The notes: generated from the letters alone by a model not told the origin. 31,910 bases of DNA from Actinomycetes bacterium (GCA_023415515.1 JAEZKH010000018.1:1-31910); one strand, 5' to 3'; shown: positions 1 to 9,073, numbered from the stretch's first letter. Program-made: numbers and translations.

Positions 1-1736
1 GGGAAGGGCCAGAGTCGATCCCTGGGGTCGGCCGACTCCTCGTAAGCGTTCCACAGCCCGAGAGCCGTTCGCATGTGAGCGAACCCCGCGCCAGGGCCGT
101 CGATGATCCGGCTTGTCATGCCGCTCAACAGATAGTCCACCGGTCGACTGAGTTCGGCCAGTCGGGCGATCGATGCGCGGCCTGCATTGGCGACGTCTGT
201 CAGCAGTCTCGGCTCGGCGAGCCTGCCCGCGTACATGGCGGCAGCCAGCGACTCCAGGTGGGTCTGCCGCGCAAGATCGTCGTCGAGTCCGTCCAGTTCC
301 CTTGCCGCGCTGGACAATTTGGCCGCCGCCTCGCCGATCTTCCCCGCGCCGGGTGCGCCGGCACGGCTGCGGACGAACTCCATCTGGGCACGCATCCGGG
401 AGATCTGCGCCCGCTGCAGCGGCGTGAGGGGAGCCCGCTCGGCGATCGCCAACAGCTCGTACGCCGCCTCGGGGGCCGCGGCCTCGCGTTTGGCCCCCGC
501 TGCCGCGATCGCGCGGGCGCCGCGCAGCGTCGGATCCGCGGTGAGAGTCGCTGCGCGCTCGAGAAACGCCGCAGCCGCAGCCACTCCGCCCCTGCTCTGC
601 GCCCGACTCGCCGATGCCTCGAGTTCCGCGGCAACCGACTCGTCGGGACCCGACGCGGCATTGGCGGCGTGCCAGGCTTTCCGGTCCGGGTCGGACTGCG
701 GGTCGCTCACCGCGGCGAGCGCGCGGTGCACCTCCCGGCGATCGCTGAGATCCGCAGCGCGGTAGGCGGCCGAGCGCATCAACGGGTGGGTGAAGCGCAT
801 CCGCGGGCCGAACTCGATCAGACCTGCGGCCTCGGCTGGGGCAAGGGCATCAACGGGTATGCCCAAATGCCCTGCAGCGCCGAGGAACAGAGCGGCATCG
901 CCGACCGGCTCCGCGGCGGCGACGAGTAACAGTCGCTGAGCCTGTTCGGGGAGCGCCTTGATGCGACGGACGAACTGCTGCTCGATGGCCTGCGTCGACG
1001 AGCGCTTTCCGGAGATCCAGAACCCGCCCGCCAACTCGGTCGCGGTGATGCTGCGCGGCACCTCCAGGATGGCCAGCGGGATGCCGCGCGTCTCGGCGAC
1101 GATGCGGTCCCGGACCAGTGGGTCGATCCCGCCGAGCATCACCGATTCCAGCAGTTCGCGTGAGGCGTCGTCGGAGAGCCCCTTGACGACCGTCTCCGGC
1201 AGATCGGCCAAGGCCTCTGCACCGCTTTCACGGGCCGCGAACACCATGGCGACGGGTTCGGCCAACAGGCGTCGGGCCACGAACGCAAGGGTCTGCAGCG
1301 ATACCTGATCGAGCCACTGCGCATCGTCGACCACGCACAGCAGCGGTTGGTCAGCAGCGGCCGCGGCGATCAGACTCAACACGGCCAACCCGACCAGGAA
1401 CCGGTCTGGGGTGGTTCCGCCCGCGCGCCCGAACGCCACGTTCAACGCCTCCCGCTGGGGTTCGGGAAGCTCATCGAGGTGGTGCAGGATCGGTGCGAGG
1501 AGTTGGTGCAGGCCTGCGAATGCGAGTTCCATGTCGGATTCGACACCCACCACGTCCAGGCATCGGAAGCCAGAAGCATGCCCCCCGAGGTATTCGAGCA
1601 GTGCCGTCTTGCCGACGCCTGCCTCTCCTCGAAGCACCAGCACCTGCGAGCCATCGGACCGGACGGTCGAGACCAGATTCCTCAGCATCTCGCACTCGCC
1701 CGCACGGCCGCGCAACGCCGCGGCCTCGGTCGACAT
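1..1736 (-). CDS. Large ATP-binding LuxR-type (LAL/MalT-like) transcriptional regulator, C-terminus cut by window edge
   Basis: The frame is open from an ATG at 1736 to the left edge, giving 578 residues with no stop. Near the N-terminus is a Walker A motif GEAGVGKT (about residues 37-44) within a typical LAL opening, LRGRAGECEMLRNLV. It is followed by a Walker B-like stretch LLCVVDDAQWLD and an alanine/leucine-rich helical region resembling the TPR-like part of STAND regulators. LAL proteins are usually about 900 residues with a C-terminal LuxR helix-turn-helix; that part would lie left of the window and is not seen. It follows an NmrA-like SDR gene on the same strand after 33 bp, so the two may be co-transcribed. 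It could control the nearby P450/ABC module, but that is inference only. Confidence 0.8.
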   Translation of the reverse strand, partial: MSTEAAALRGRAGECEMLRNLVSTVRSDGSQVLVLRGEAGVGKTALLEYLGGHASGFRCLDVVGVESDMELAFAGLHQLLAPILHHLDELPEPQREALNVAFGRAGGTTPDRFLVGLAVLSLIAAAAADQPLLCVVDDAQWLDQVSLQTLAFVARRLLAEPVAMVFAARESGAEALADLPETVVKGLSDDASRELLESVMLGGIDPLVRDRIVAETRGIPLAILEVPRSITATELAGGFWISGKRSSTQAIEQQFVRRIKALPEQAQRLLLVAAAEPVGDAALFLGAAGHLGIPVDALAPAEAAGLIEFGPRMRFTHPLMRSAAYRAADLSDRREVHRALAAVSDPQSDPDRKAWHAANAASGPDESVAAELEASASRAQSRGGVAAAAAFLERAATLTADPTLRGARAIAAAGAKREAAAPEAAYELLAIAERAPLTPLQRAQISRMRAQMEFVRSRAGAPGAGKIGEAAAKLSSAARELDGLDDDLARQTHLESLAAAMYAGRLAEPRLLTDVANAGRASIARLAELSRPVDYLLSGMTSRIIDGPGAGFAHMRTALGLWNAYEESADPRDRLWPF

Positions 1737-1769
1737 GAGGGAATCGTATCGACCGAGGCGTCACTGCAG

Positions 1770-2525
1770 CTATGCCGTGGCGGTCGCCTCGAGCAGCCAG
1801 TCCGAGAACCGGCTGTCGAAAAGGGTTGCACCATCGCCCGGCACGAGGGTGTCCTCGTCGATCCGCACACCCCAGTACGTCGCGCCCGGATCGACGACCA
1901 CCTCGCGAGTGTCGCCGCGGGCGGTCAGCGCGGTGCGGATGAGATCGGGCATACGGAACCGCTGCGGCCCCCCGACCTCGGCTATCCCGTTCACCGGATC
2001 GTTGACGGCGGCGATGGCAACGGCCTCGGCGACATCGGCGGAGGCCATCGGCTGGATGAACGCGTTGGGCAGGCGCACGGCGCCCTCCACCGTCGCCGAG
2101 TCCGCGATCGTGCCGACGAACTCGAAGAACTGGGTGGCGTGCACGATGGTGTAGGGCAGCGGTCCGGCGCCGATCAACTCTTCCTGGATCTGTTTGCCCT
2201 CGAAATATTCGCTTTCCTTGGCCATCCGGTGGGTGCCGACCACCGAAAGCGCCACATGGTGGGTGACGCCCGCCTCGGCCTCGGCGTCGAGCAGGTTGGT
2301 CGTCGCGGTCCGGAAGAACTGCCGTGCCGCGCCGTCCAACGTGGGTGAGTTGGACACGTCGATGACCGCGTTCGCGCCTCTGAGCACCTCGGCGAGGCCC
2401 TCCCCGGTGAGCGTGTTCACGCCGGTCGACGGGGCCGCTGCGACCGCGTCATGACCGTGTTCGGTCATGCCCTTGACCACTTTCGAGCCGATCAGGCCCG
2501 TTCCTCCGATGACGACGATGCGCAT
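1770..2525 (-). CDS. NmrA-like atypical short-chain dehydrogenase (NAD(P)-binding)
   Basis: This is a 251-residue protein. It opens MRIVVIGGTGLIGSKVV, whose GGTGLIG (GxxGxxG, residues 7-13) is the Rossmann dinucleotide-binding signature of atypical SDRs of the NmrA/NAD(P)H-binding type. The mid region, ALSVVGTHRMAKESEYFEGKQIQEELI, resembles the segment where related proteins place a YxxxK-like pair (here Y-F-E-G-K). Family members act as redox sensors, quinone reductases or epimerase-like enzymes, so the substrate cannot be named. A good ribosome site (GAGAGG, 6 nt before ATG) supports the start. It lies upstream of the LAL regulator gene on the same strand and is divergent from the small secreted protein. 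Confidence 0.8.
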   Translation of the reverse strand: MRIVVIGGTGLIGSKVVKGMTEHGHDAVAAAPSTGVNTLTGEGLAEVLRGANAVIDVSNSPTLDGAARQFFRTATTNLLDAEAEAGVTHHVALSVVGTHRMAKESEYFEGKQIQEELIGAGPLPYTIVHATQFFEFVGTIADSATVEGAVRLPNAFIQPMASADVAEAVAIAAVNDPVNGIAEVGGPQRFRMPDLIRTALTARGDTREVVVDPGATYWGVRIDEDTLVPGDGATLFDSRFSDWLLEATATA

Positions 2526-2663
2526 GATGTGCCTCTCTGTGATGTGCCATTGGTTCCCGTTGCCAGAACGGATGCGAGTTCAGCCATTCATCCCGAGGCC
2601 ACCGACCACGCTGGGCATAGGATGGTTGCGACACCAGGCGTGCCAGAGATGGGGATCAGTACC

Positions 2664-3020
2664 ATGGCGGTTTTTCAGGCTCAGATCCGACGGCTCCTGC
2701 TGGCTGCAGGAGTCGGGTTGGCGGTCGTGGGCGGTCCCGCGTTGGCCGCCATGCCCGGCGCGACTGTCTCGACGCCGCTCGCGGCGTGCACCGGTGGTGA
2801 GGAGGAGGACGTCTACACGACGACCTGCGTCCCCTTCATGGTGCCCAACTCGCCCGATGACAGCGGATTCACCACCAACGCCGCCAATCCCGACATCCCG
2901 GAGATCGACGGCATTCCGTGCACCGGGCGCGATGCAGGCGCCTGCATCGGCCTTGCCGAGGAACAAGAGGCGATGGGACCGCAACCTGTTCCGCGTTCGA
3001 CCATCAGCTCCAGCCCGTAG
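2664..3020 (+). CDS. Small secreted protein, resembling mycobacterial Ibp1-type (intersectin-EH-binding) proteins
   Basis: From the ATG at 2664 this is 118 residues; an alternative in-frame ATG at 2649 adds five. The N-terminus is a clear Sec signal peptide: basic AQIRR, a hydrophobic core LLLAAGVGLAVVGG, and a cleavage-like PALA-A site near residue 28. The mature part is small, acidic and has four cysteines, in ACTGGEEEDVYTTTC and later GIPCTGRDAGACIG, so two disulfides are possible. The EEEDVYTTTCVPFMVPNSP and EIDGIPCTG..ACIG phrases match my memory of a small mycobacterial exported family often labelled intersectin-EH-binding protein Ibp1; that label is not a demonstrated function. The gene is divergent from the NmrA-like SDR and precedes the P450 gene by 123 bp. 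Confidence 0.7.
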   Translation: MAVFQAQIRRLLLAAGVGLAVVGGPALAAMPGATVSTPLAACTGGEEEDVYTTTCVPFMVPNSPDDSGFTTNAANPDIPEIDGIPCTGRDAGACIGLAEEQEAMGPQPVPRSTISSSP

Positions 3021-3090
3021 TCGTAAGAGCCCGTGAGCGGGTAGGAATCACCCGGCCGTTGGCGGGGTCGCATTCACCTGGCGCGGGTAT

Positions 3091-3143
3091 TGCAGTAGCG
3101 CACTACTGAGAGCGGGCGGTCGGACAACCGCGACGATCGCCCT
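3091..3143 (+). promoter_or_regulatory. Palindromic operator-like site and start-proximal block upstream of the P450-acyltransferase operon
   Basis: TGCAGTAGCGCACTACTGA (3091-3109) contains the perfect inverted repeat CAGTAG-N4-CTACTG (3093-3108). After exactly 21 nt comes CGACGATCG (3131-3139), then 4 nt to the P450 ATG. The same two blocks with the same 21-nt spacing precede the ABC transporter operon on the opposite strand. A regulator binding site or composite promoter is inferred; no good -10 hexamer is evident. Confidence 0.6.
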
Positions 3144-4484
3144 ATGACCGATCAGGCCGTGGCCCGTTCGCGCGAATCACCATCGCCGACCGGCGTGGGC
3201 CCGCCACGAGTGCGCCTTCCCAGGCTCGTGCAGGGTGTCGCATTGACGATGTGCCGCCGCGGGGCGATGCGGGCCTGGGTGAAGCGGTACGGGCAGATCT
3301 TCGAGTTCCACGTCCCTTTCTTCGGCCGCTGCGTCGCCGTTTCCGACCCCGACCTGGTGCGGTCGTTGTGCACCGCGGGCCCCGATGTCCTCGCCAACTA
3401 CCAGCCGAACCTGAGCACGTGCTTCGGGCCGGGATCGATCTTCGCGCTCGACGGCGCGACGCATCACACTCGGCGGCGGCTCATCGCACCGGCGTTCCAC
3501 GGTCGGAGCCTGAAAGGCCACGACGCGGTCATCGTCGAGGAGGTGCTGCGGGAATCTGCGAGTTGGCCACAGGGTAGGGAGTTCGAGACCTTCGAGCCGA
3601 TGAACAGGATCACCTTGAACGTGATCCTGCGGACGATTTTCGGCGCCGAAGGGACCGATCTCGCGCAGTTGCGTGACATCGTGCCGCGGTACGCGAAATA
3701 CGGGTCGGCGATGGTCAAGTACATGCCTGTGCCGAAGCTGCGGGCCGTGCGCGGCAGCCCCTGGCATCGGATGGACGACGTTCGACGTTCCTTCGACCAC
3801 ATCATTCTCCGGTTGATGGACCGTGCCGAGGCGGATCCGCGGCTGACGGAGCGCACCGACGTCCTGGCTCTGCTGCTGCGCAGCAGCGACAACGATCGAC
3901 AGGCAATGTCGCGTCAGGACATCTGCGACGAGTTGGTGACCCTCATCGGTGCGGGTCACGAGACCACGACGTCGGCACTGAGTTGGACGTTCGAACGACT
4001 GCGGCGCCACCCCGACGTGCTGGCCCGACTGGTCGATGAAGTCGACGGCGGGGGAGCCGATTTCCGTCGAGCCACGATCATGGAGGTGTTGCGCGTCCGA
4101 CCCGTGATCGACCTGCCCGGCCGTCGGGTCACCGTGACGCACTTCGACCTCGGTAGGTGGCGGATTCCGCGCAACCACAACCTGTTTCTGAGCCTCGCCG
4201 ACCTCCAGGAGAACCCCGACACGTTCGCTCGCCCCGAGCGCTTCGACCCTGACCGCTTCCTCGGTCCGCAGCATCCCGCACCGGGATGGTTGGCATTTGG
4301 CTACGGCGCGCGCCGCTGCATGGGTGCCGACTTCGCGGTGAACGAGATCGATGTCGTGCTACGGACTGTGCTGCAGCACTTCGAAATCCATACCGACTCC
4401 GCCCCTGACGAGAGGCGGCACTTCCGTGGCGTCACCTTTGCGCCGAAACGCGGTGGCCGCATCGTCGTGACCCGCCGACAGTAG
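3144..4484 (+). CDS. Cytochrome P450 (CYP135/137/138-like class)
   Basis: This 446-residue heme monooxygenase has all P450 hallmarks. The I-helix oxygen-activation motif is AGHETT (residues 270-275), the ExxR motif lies in IMEVLRVRP, and the heme-thiolate loop is FGYGARRCMG with Cys392 as ligand. The region DGATHHTRRRLIAPAFHG with the following long C-helix segment resembles the CYP135/137/138 group of mycobacterial P450s rather than the CYP123/CYP125 type seen elsewhere in this window. No redox partner is encoded beside it; a ferredoxin lies 15 kb away. Six bases separate its stop from the acyltransferase start, so the two are almost certainly one transcript: hydroxylation followed by acylation is a reasonable inference. 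The substrate is unknown. Confidence 0.93.
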   Translation: MTDQAVARSRESPSPTGVGPPRVRLPRLVQGVALTMCRRGAMRAWVKRYGQIFEFHVPFFGRCVAVSDPDLVRSLCTAGPDVLANYQPNLSTCFGPGSIFALDGATHHTRRRLIAPAFHGRSLKGHDAVIVEEVLRESASWPQGREFETFEPMNRITLNVILRTIFGAEGTDLAQLRDIVPRYAKYGSAMVKYMPVPKLRAVRGSPWHRMDDVRRSFDHIILRLMDRAEADPRLTERTDVLALLLRSSDNDRQAMSRQDICDELVTLIGAGHETTTSALSWTFERLRRHPDVLARLVDEVDGGGADFRRATIMEVLRVRPVIDLPGRRVTVTHFDLGRWRIPRNHNLFLSLADLQENPDTFARPERFDPDRFLGPQHPAPGWLAFGYGARRCMGADFAVNEIDVVLRTVLQHFEIHTDSAPDERRHFRGVTFAPKRGGRIVVTRRQ

Positions 4485-4490
4485 CCGACC

Positions 4491-5807
4491 ATGTCTACCG
4501 AGACGATCCGGCCCGCACGCGGGCAGAGACTCGAGATCCGTTGCACTGTCGTCGATGTCGTGCTGTCCAACATCGCCAACCACCTGGTGTTCTTCTTTCC
4601 GCGGCGGCTCGACCCGACGGCACTGGCAGAAGCGTTGTCCGAAGCGCTCGCAGTCCTGCCGATCTACGCAGCGCGCGCGACGATGCGCGGCGGTACGCTG
4701 CGCATCCGGTGCCGAGGACAGGGCGTGCCGTTCACGTCCGCGTCGTCGGATCGGACTCTCCGCGAGGCGATCCGGTCGACGGCCGACGGCGGCGGCGACT
4801 GGCTCGTCGATTGCGTGAACGGCGTGGCAGCGCGGTGGGGAGTCGGTCCGCTGTTCACGGTGCGGGTCACACGTCTTGCTGACGATGCGACGGCGATCGG
4901 AGTGTCGTTCAGCCATGTGGTCGGTGACATGCAGACGCTGATGCACCTGATGAACACCTGGTCGGCCGCCGCTTCCGGCGCGCCGCTACCCGAACCGGTG
5001 ATCGTCGAGGATCGGGTGGCCTACCTCGACGAGCACCTGCCCGCCGACGGTGCACGCGAACCAGGAGTGCGTTGTCTGGGACCGGTGGAGGCGGCGCGCA
5101 GCCTGGTGGGCCTGGCCAGAGTGGGACGCAGGCTGCGGACACTGAGCATGTACTTCGGTGACGAAGAGATCGGCCGTATGCGTGCGGCATACGGAGACCG
5201 GATCCGGTTGTCCGCCAACGACGCTCTGTGCGGGCACGTGTGCGCCGCGCTGATGACAGCCGATCCCGGTGTGCAACACCGCACCGTCGCGTTGCCGGTG
5301 AACCTGCGGCGTCGCTGTGGACTCGATCCGATGCTGACCGGAAACATCCTCACGGCGTTGAACATCGACATGTGGCGGGCGGAGTCCGCGCGTTCGATCG
5401 CTGAACGCATCCGTCACGGCATCGACCAGTTCACCGACCAACACTGCGATGCCCGGTTGAATCAGCGGTATCTGGACTCGGTCGGCACGTGGCGGGGCGC
5501 CCGATGCGTCGCCACCGGGTTCGACCCGGTGGTGTGGAATCCACTCATCACGAATGTGAGCGGTTTCGGTGTGTACGGGATCGAATTCGAGGAGAGTTCG
5601 GTCACCTACTGCTCGGTGCTGCAAGTACCCGTCGCCGGACACGGCGCCGTGGTCGAGGGAATCGACGGAGAAGGGCTGGTATTCCGAATCATGCTGCCGC
5701 CGAGAGAGTTCGACTGGATGCTGCGCCAGGATACCCAAGAGTATCTACGCATGTTCCGCAGAGCCGACGACGACATCCCGACCCTGCACCGCGAAGTTCA
5801 CGCCTAG
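4491..5807 (+). CDS. BAHD/trichothecene-acetyltransferase-like O/N-acyltransferase
   Basis: This is a 438-residue protein, the usual BAHD length. The catalytic HxxxD motif is seen as SFSHVVGDMQT (His142, Asp146) in the centre-left of the protein. The LSANDALCGHVCAAL segment matches the conserved helix after the crossover loop in this fold. Where plant enzymes have Y-x-x-DFGWG, this protein has YGIEFEES (about residues 362-369), so the second, structural motif is degenerate, as in some fungal members. The single-His HxxxD form, the lack of a carrier-protein context and the stand-alone length argue against an NRPS condensation domain or Pap-type (HHxxxDG) acyltransferase. BAHD enzymes move an acyl group from CoA to a hydroxyl or amine. 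It is translationally close (6 bp) to the P450. Acceptor and acyl-CoA are not predictable. Confidence 0.78.
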   Translation: MSTETIRPARGQRLEIRCTVVDVVLSNIANHLVFFFPRRLDPTALAEALSEALAVLPIYAARATMRGGTLRIRCRGQGVPFTSASSDRTLREAIRSTADGGGDWLVDCVNGVAARWGVGPLFTVRVTRLADDATAIGVSFSHVVGDMQTLMHLMNTWSAAASGAPLPEPVIVEDRVAYLDEHLPADGAREPGVRCLGPVEAARSLVGLARVGRRLRTLSMYFGDEEIGRMRAAYGDRIRLSANDALCGHVCAALMTADPGVQHRTVALPVNLRRRCGLDPMLTGNILTALNIDMWRAESARSIAERIRHGIDQFTDQHCDARLNQRYLDSVGTWRGARCVATGFDPVVWNPLITNVSGFGVYGIEFEESSVTYCSVLQVPVAGHGAVVEGIDGEGLVFRIMLPPREFDWMLRQDTQEYLRMFRRADDDIPTLHREVHA

Positions 5808-5816
5808 CCGGTGCCT

Positions 5817-8372
5817 TCAGCTGGTTCGCAGCACGTCGACCGTTTCAAGCCGTCGCGCATGGATGACCGGGTACACCGCGGCCGCCAGCACGAGGATGAA
5901 CACGGCCGCGACGCCGGTTTGTAACGCGGCGGGCAATGCGCCCCACTCGATTTTGATGCCGTAGTACACAGGAGAGCCGAGCGACCACAGGTAGGTGATG
6001 CCCAGTCCGCCGAGCACGGCGAGGCAAGCGACCAGTACGCCGAGCATTCCGGCGTTTGCGAGGATCACCGCCTGTTCCTGGCCTGCGGTCATTCCGATGG
6101 CGCGCAGCGCGGCCCGTTCGCGCTTGCGCTGCACGAGACCGAGTATGAATACGTTCAGCAGGCTCAGGCCCGCGGCCACCATCACGACGTAGCCCGCGAT
6201 CGTGAACGGTTCGAGGAACCGGGTCATCCCGGTGACGGCCACCGTGCGCCACCGCTGGTTGTCGTAGACGGTCAACCCGGTGCCGACCGCCGAGAAGTCA
6301 TCACGGTGAGCGGTGGCTTCGGCGGCAGCTGAATACTCCACCGCCACCTGGTCGCGGACGGCCGCCCAATCAGAGCGTGCGAGTCGCTCGGAGACCAGCA
6401 CGATGTCTCCGACCGCGGCATCGTTGATGATCTGCGGCGCAAAGGTTCCCGCGACGCGGTACGTGCGCGGTCCGTTGACCGTCGCAAGCTCCACGGTGTC
6501 ACCGGCGACGACACCGAGCCGGCTCGCCGCGATCTCCGACAAACCGATCTCACCGTCGCGCAGACGCTGCCAGAACGGGTCGGCTGGGCTGGTGGGCTCG
6601 TACAGTGCCCGGCTGAACCAGTCACCCGGTATGACCCCTGTGACGATGCGCGACAGCGTTCCCGACGAGATCGTGGCCCGCCATCGCGACGAAACGCTGC
6701 GACCGTCGGCGGCACCGGACACCGACTCGAACACCGCGTCGGAAAGCCAGCCGTCGCGCTGATCGAGCACCGACTGCGGGGTGATCACCAGTGCCGCGGG
6801 CAGTCTGTCCGCCTTCTGCGCGGCGATCTGCTCGGTGCCGAGAAGCTGCATGCTGTGCGAGCCGATGGCGCCGCTGGTGCCCTCCGTGAGGAGTGCCGCC
6901 GACAGCGCGAAGAGCAGTGTGTAGCGGCGGAAGTCGGCACCCAGCGGCCGGCCGATGGTCGGGCGGGCCGCGGTCATCAGTCCGACTGCGAGCGAAGCGA
7001 CGGGCGGTGCGACCCACGCTGTCACGAGCACCACGCCCACCAGGCCCAGCGCCATTCCGTTGATGCCCGCGTCGAGCGGGAGGGATCCGTGTTCGAAGAC
7101 TTTCAGCACGACGACAGCGCCTGCAAGCGATGCGATTCCGGCGGCCAACGGCCACCCGGGGATCCTTCTCGCGCGCTGGACCCCGCCGATGCTCGCCATC
7201 GACGTCAACGGCCCGTCGCGGAGCAGGCGAACGGCGGGCCCTGCCATCGCGAGCAGTCCGGCGACCGTTCCGGCCGCTGCCCCGACCGCGATCAGGGAGG
7301 ACGTGAAATGCGGGGTGATCGTGCCGCCGGACCCTGCGAGCATGGCCTGCCCGAACCGGTCGACCAGGTACTTGCCGAGCAGATATCCACTCGGCACCCC
7401 GGCCAGTCCGCCGAGCAGACCCACCACGGCGCCCTCGGCGAGCATCCCACCGAACAGACCAAGCGGTCGTGCGCCGATCGCGCCGACGGTCCCCATGACC
7501 GCTCGACGGTCCTCGACAGCCAACAGGATGGTGTTCAGGGCGACCAGGAAGCCGATCAAGATGCCGGCAAGCACATTGAGGTTGAAGCTCTGGGTCGCGT
7601 TCTCGAAGACGGCGGGCAGGTGTGGCCGCGGCGGGCCCGCGGTGGCAACGCCCGCGATGACGCGGTCGACGTCCTGACCGATGTGGGCGCCGGACTTGGG
7701 TATGACGAACGCGGCTGTGACGTAACCTGGCGAGCCGAGCAGGTTCGCGGCGATCTCCGCCGACGGCGCCAACAGCACATGGCCGTCGTTGACGCCCGCC
7801 ACTCGATCGAATTCGTCGAACGTCCAGCCCAGATGCGCCGACCCGGCAGGCAGACCCGGAATGCCCACCTCGTCACCCAGCCGCAGACCGAGCCGTTGGG
7901 CGACGACGGACGGAATCTGCAACGGCACACCAGGACCCGCGACAGCCGGTTGGCCGTGTGCGCGCCGCTCGCAATCGAACGAGCCGACGAGTCGCTCGAT
8001 CTGGCATGTGCCCCCGAGCAGGAAGAACCCGTGAGAGCCGCCTGCGATGTCGGCGGGTGTCAACCCGGCCACCACCGGGACGACCGCGTCAGCGCCTGGC
8101 ACCTCCGAGCGCAACCGATCGACGGTCGCGACCGCCAGTCGGCCGCTGACGTCAGGGGTCACCTCGAGGACCCCCGCGTCGGCGGCGTGGGTCAGCGAAG
8201 GCCCGAACGAGTCGAATGGGCTGGACAGTTCGGACTTCAGCACGACGACGCCGAGCACCACCGTGACCCCCAGCGCGACGCCGGTCACGCTGAGCAGCGT
8301 GCGACGCCAGTCGGCGATCAGCGCGGCCAGGTGGACGCGCCGGAACGAGGCCAAGCCGGTGCGCAGCATCAC
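5817..8372 (-). CDS. ABC transporter permease, FtsX/MacB-type with duplicated FtsX domains
   Basis: This is an 851-residue membrane protein. An N-terminal transmembrane helix (about 26-46, LLSVTGVALGVTVVLGVVV) is followed by a large predicted extracytoplasmic domain. A first FtsX-type core comes next (helices around LAGILIGFLVALNTILLAV and LAEGAVVGLLGGLAGVPSGYLLG), then central hydrophobic helices, a second extracytoplasmic domain, and a second FtsX core near the C-terminus (FTIAGYVVMVAAGLSLLNVFILGLV and a final VAAVFILVLAAAVYPV). This is the usual layout of long actinobacterial FtsX-like permeases, which work as mechanotransmission exporters or lipid/peptide extruders. It overlaps the ATPase stop by 4 bp (ATGA), showing translational coupling. 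It converges on the acyltransferase with a 9-bp gap. Two ftsX halves in one chain may let a single copy pair with an ATPase dimer. Confidence 0.88.
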   Translation of the reverse strand: MMLRTGLASFRRVHLAALIADWRRTLLSVTGVALGVTVVLGVVVLKSELSSPFDSFGPSLTHAADAGVLEVTPDVSGRLAVATVDRLRSEVPGADAVVPVVAGLTPADIAGGSHGFFLLGGTCQIERLVGSFDCERRAHGQPAVAGPGVPLQIPSVVAQRLGLRLGDEVGIPGLPAGSAHLGWTFDEFDRVAGVNDGHVLLAPSAEIAANLLGSPGYVTAAFVIPKSGAHIGQDVDRVIAGVATAGPPRPHLPAVFENATQSFNLNVLAGILIGFLVALNTILLAVEDRRAVMGTVGAIGARPLGLFGGMLAEGAVVGLLGGLAGVPSGYLLGKYLVDRFGQAMLAGSGGTITPHFTSSLIAVGAAAGTVAGLLAMAGPAVRLLRDGPLTSMASIGGVQRARRIPGWPLAAGIASLAGAVVVLKVFEHGSLPLDAGINGMALGLVGVVLVTAWVAPPVASLAVGLMTAARPTIGRPLGADFRRYTLLFALSAALLTEGTSGAIGSHSMQLLGTEQIAAQKADRLPAALVITPQSVLDQRDGWLSDAVFESVSGAADGRSVSSRWRATISSGTLSRIVTGVIPGDWFSRALYEPTSPADPFWQRLRDGEIGLSEIAASRLGVVAGDTVELATVNGPRTYRVAGTFAPQIINDAAVGDIVLVSERLARSDWAAVRDQVAVEYSAAAEATAHRDDFSAVGTGLTVYDNQRWRTVAVTGMTRFLEPFTIAGYVVMVAAGLSLLNVFILGLVQRKRERAALRAIGMTAGQEQAVILANAGMLGVLVACLAVLGGLGITYLWSLGSPVYYGIKIEWGALPAALQTGVAAVFILVLAAAVYPVIHARRLETVDVLRTS

Positions 8373-9073
8373 CGCTCACCCGCGGGCGCGGCGACGTCGT
8401 CGGCACCGACGCGCCCGTCGATGAGGTGCACCTGCCGCGTGCCGTAGCGCGCCGCGGCCTGGTCGTGGGTCACCATTACCACTGCCGCACCGTCTTCGTC
8501 GGACAGGGACCGCAGCAGTCCGAGCACCTCCGACGACGAATGGCTGTCCAGGTTTCCTGTCGGCTCGTCGGCCAGAACAAGCGACGGCCGAGCGACCAAA
8601 GCGCGCGCGACAGCCACCCGTTGCATCTGCCCGCCGGACAACTCGGCGGGCCGGTGCCCCGCGCGGTCCGCGAGCCCGACCCGCTCCAGCAGGTCGACGG
8701 CGCGTGCATCGGCGACCCGCGCCGCGATTCCGTCGAGAACCAGCGGCAACGAGACGTTCTGCACCGCGGTCAGCGTCGGAACCAGGTTGAAGAACTGGAA
8801 CACGAAACCCAGGTTGCGCCGCCGGAACGCCGCCCGCGCGCCCGGTCTCATCGACCACACGTCGGTGCCGTTGACCGACACCGTGCCCCTGTCGGGAGCG
8901 TCCAGACCGCCCGCGATGTGCAGCAGTGTCGACTTGCCCGCACCTGATGGCCCGGTGACGACGACGAATTCGCCTGCGGTCAGTTCGAAGTCGAAGTCGA
9001 CGAGCACGTCGGTTTGCTCATCGCCTCTGCGGTAGGTCTTGTCGACGCCCGCCAAACGCAGTGTCTGCTCCAC
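8369..9073 (-). CDS. ABC transporter ATP-binding protein, LolD/MacB family
   Basis: This is a 234-residue nucleotide-binding domain with Walker A GPSGAGKST (41-49), the Q-loop in VFQFFNLVPTLTAVQNV, signature LSGGQMQRVAVARAL (from 145), Walker B VLADEPTGNLD (from 166) and the H-loop VMVTHD. The ADEPTGNLD and FNLVPTLTA phrases are typical of the LolD/MacB/FtsE-like branch that drives FtsX-type permeases. The start is a GTG at 9073 with only a weak ribosome site. It is the first gene of the operon with the permease and lies 35 nt downstream of the TGCAGTAGCGC palindrome also found before the P450 operon. Confidence 0.92.
   Translation of the reverse strand: MEQTLRLAGVDKTYRRGDEQTDVLVDFDFELTAGEFVVVTGPSGAGKSTLLHIAGGLDAPDRGTVSVNGTDVWSMRPGARAAFRRRNLGFVFQFFNLVPTLTAVQNVSLPLVLDGIAARVADARAVDLLERVGLADRAGHRPAELSGGQMQRVAVARALVARPSLVLADEPTGNLDSHSSSEVLGLLRSLSDEDGAAVVMVTHDQAAARYGTRQVHLIDGRVGADDVAAPAGER

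Noticed and set aside
6855..8447. 530-codon plus-strand open frame opposite the ABC permease
   Set aside because: No domain or ribosome site, composition of an antisense shadow; the minus-strand permease is clear.
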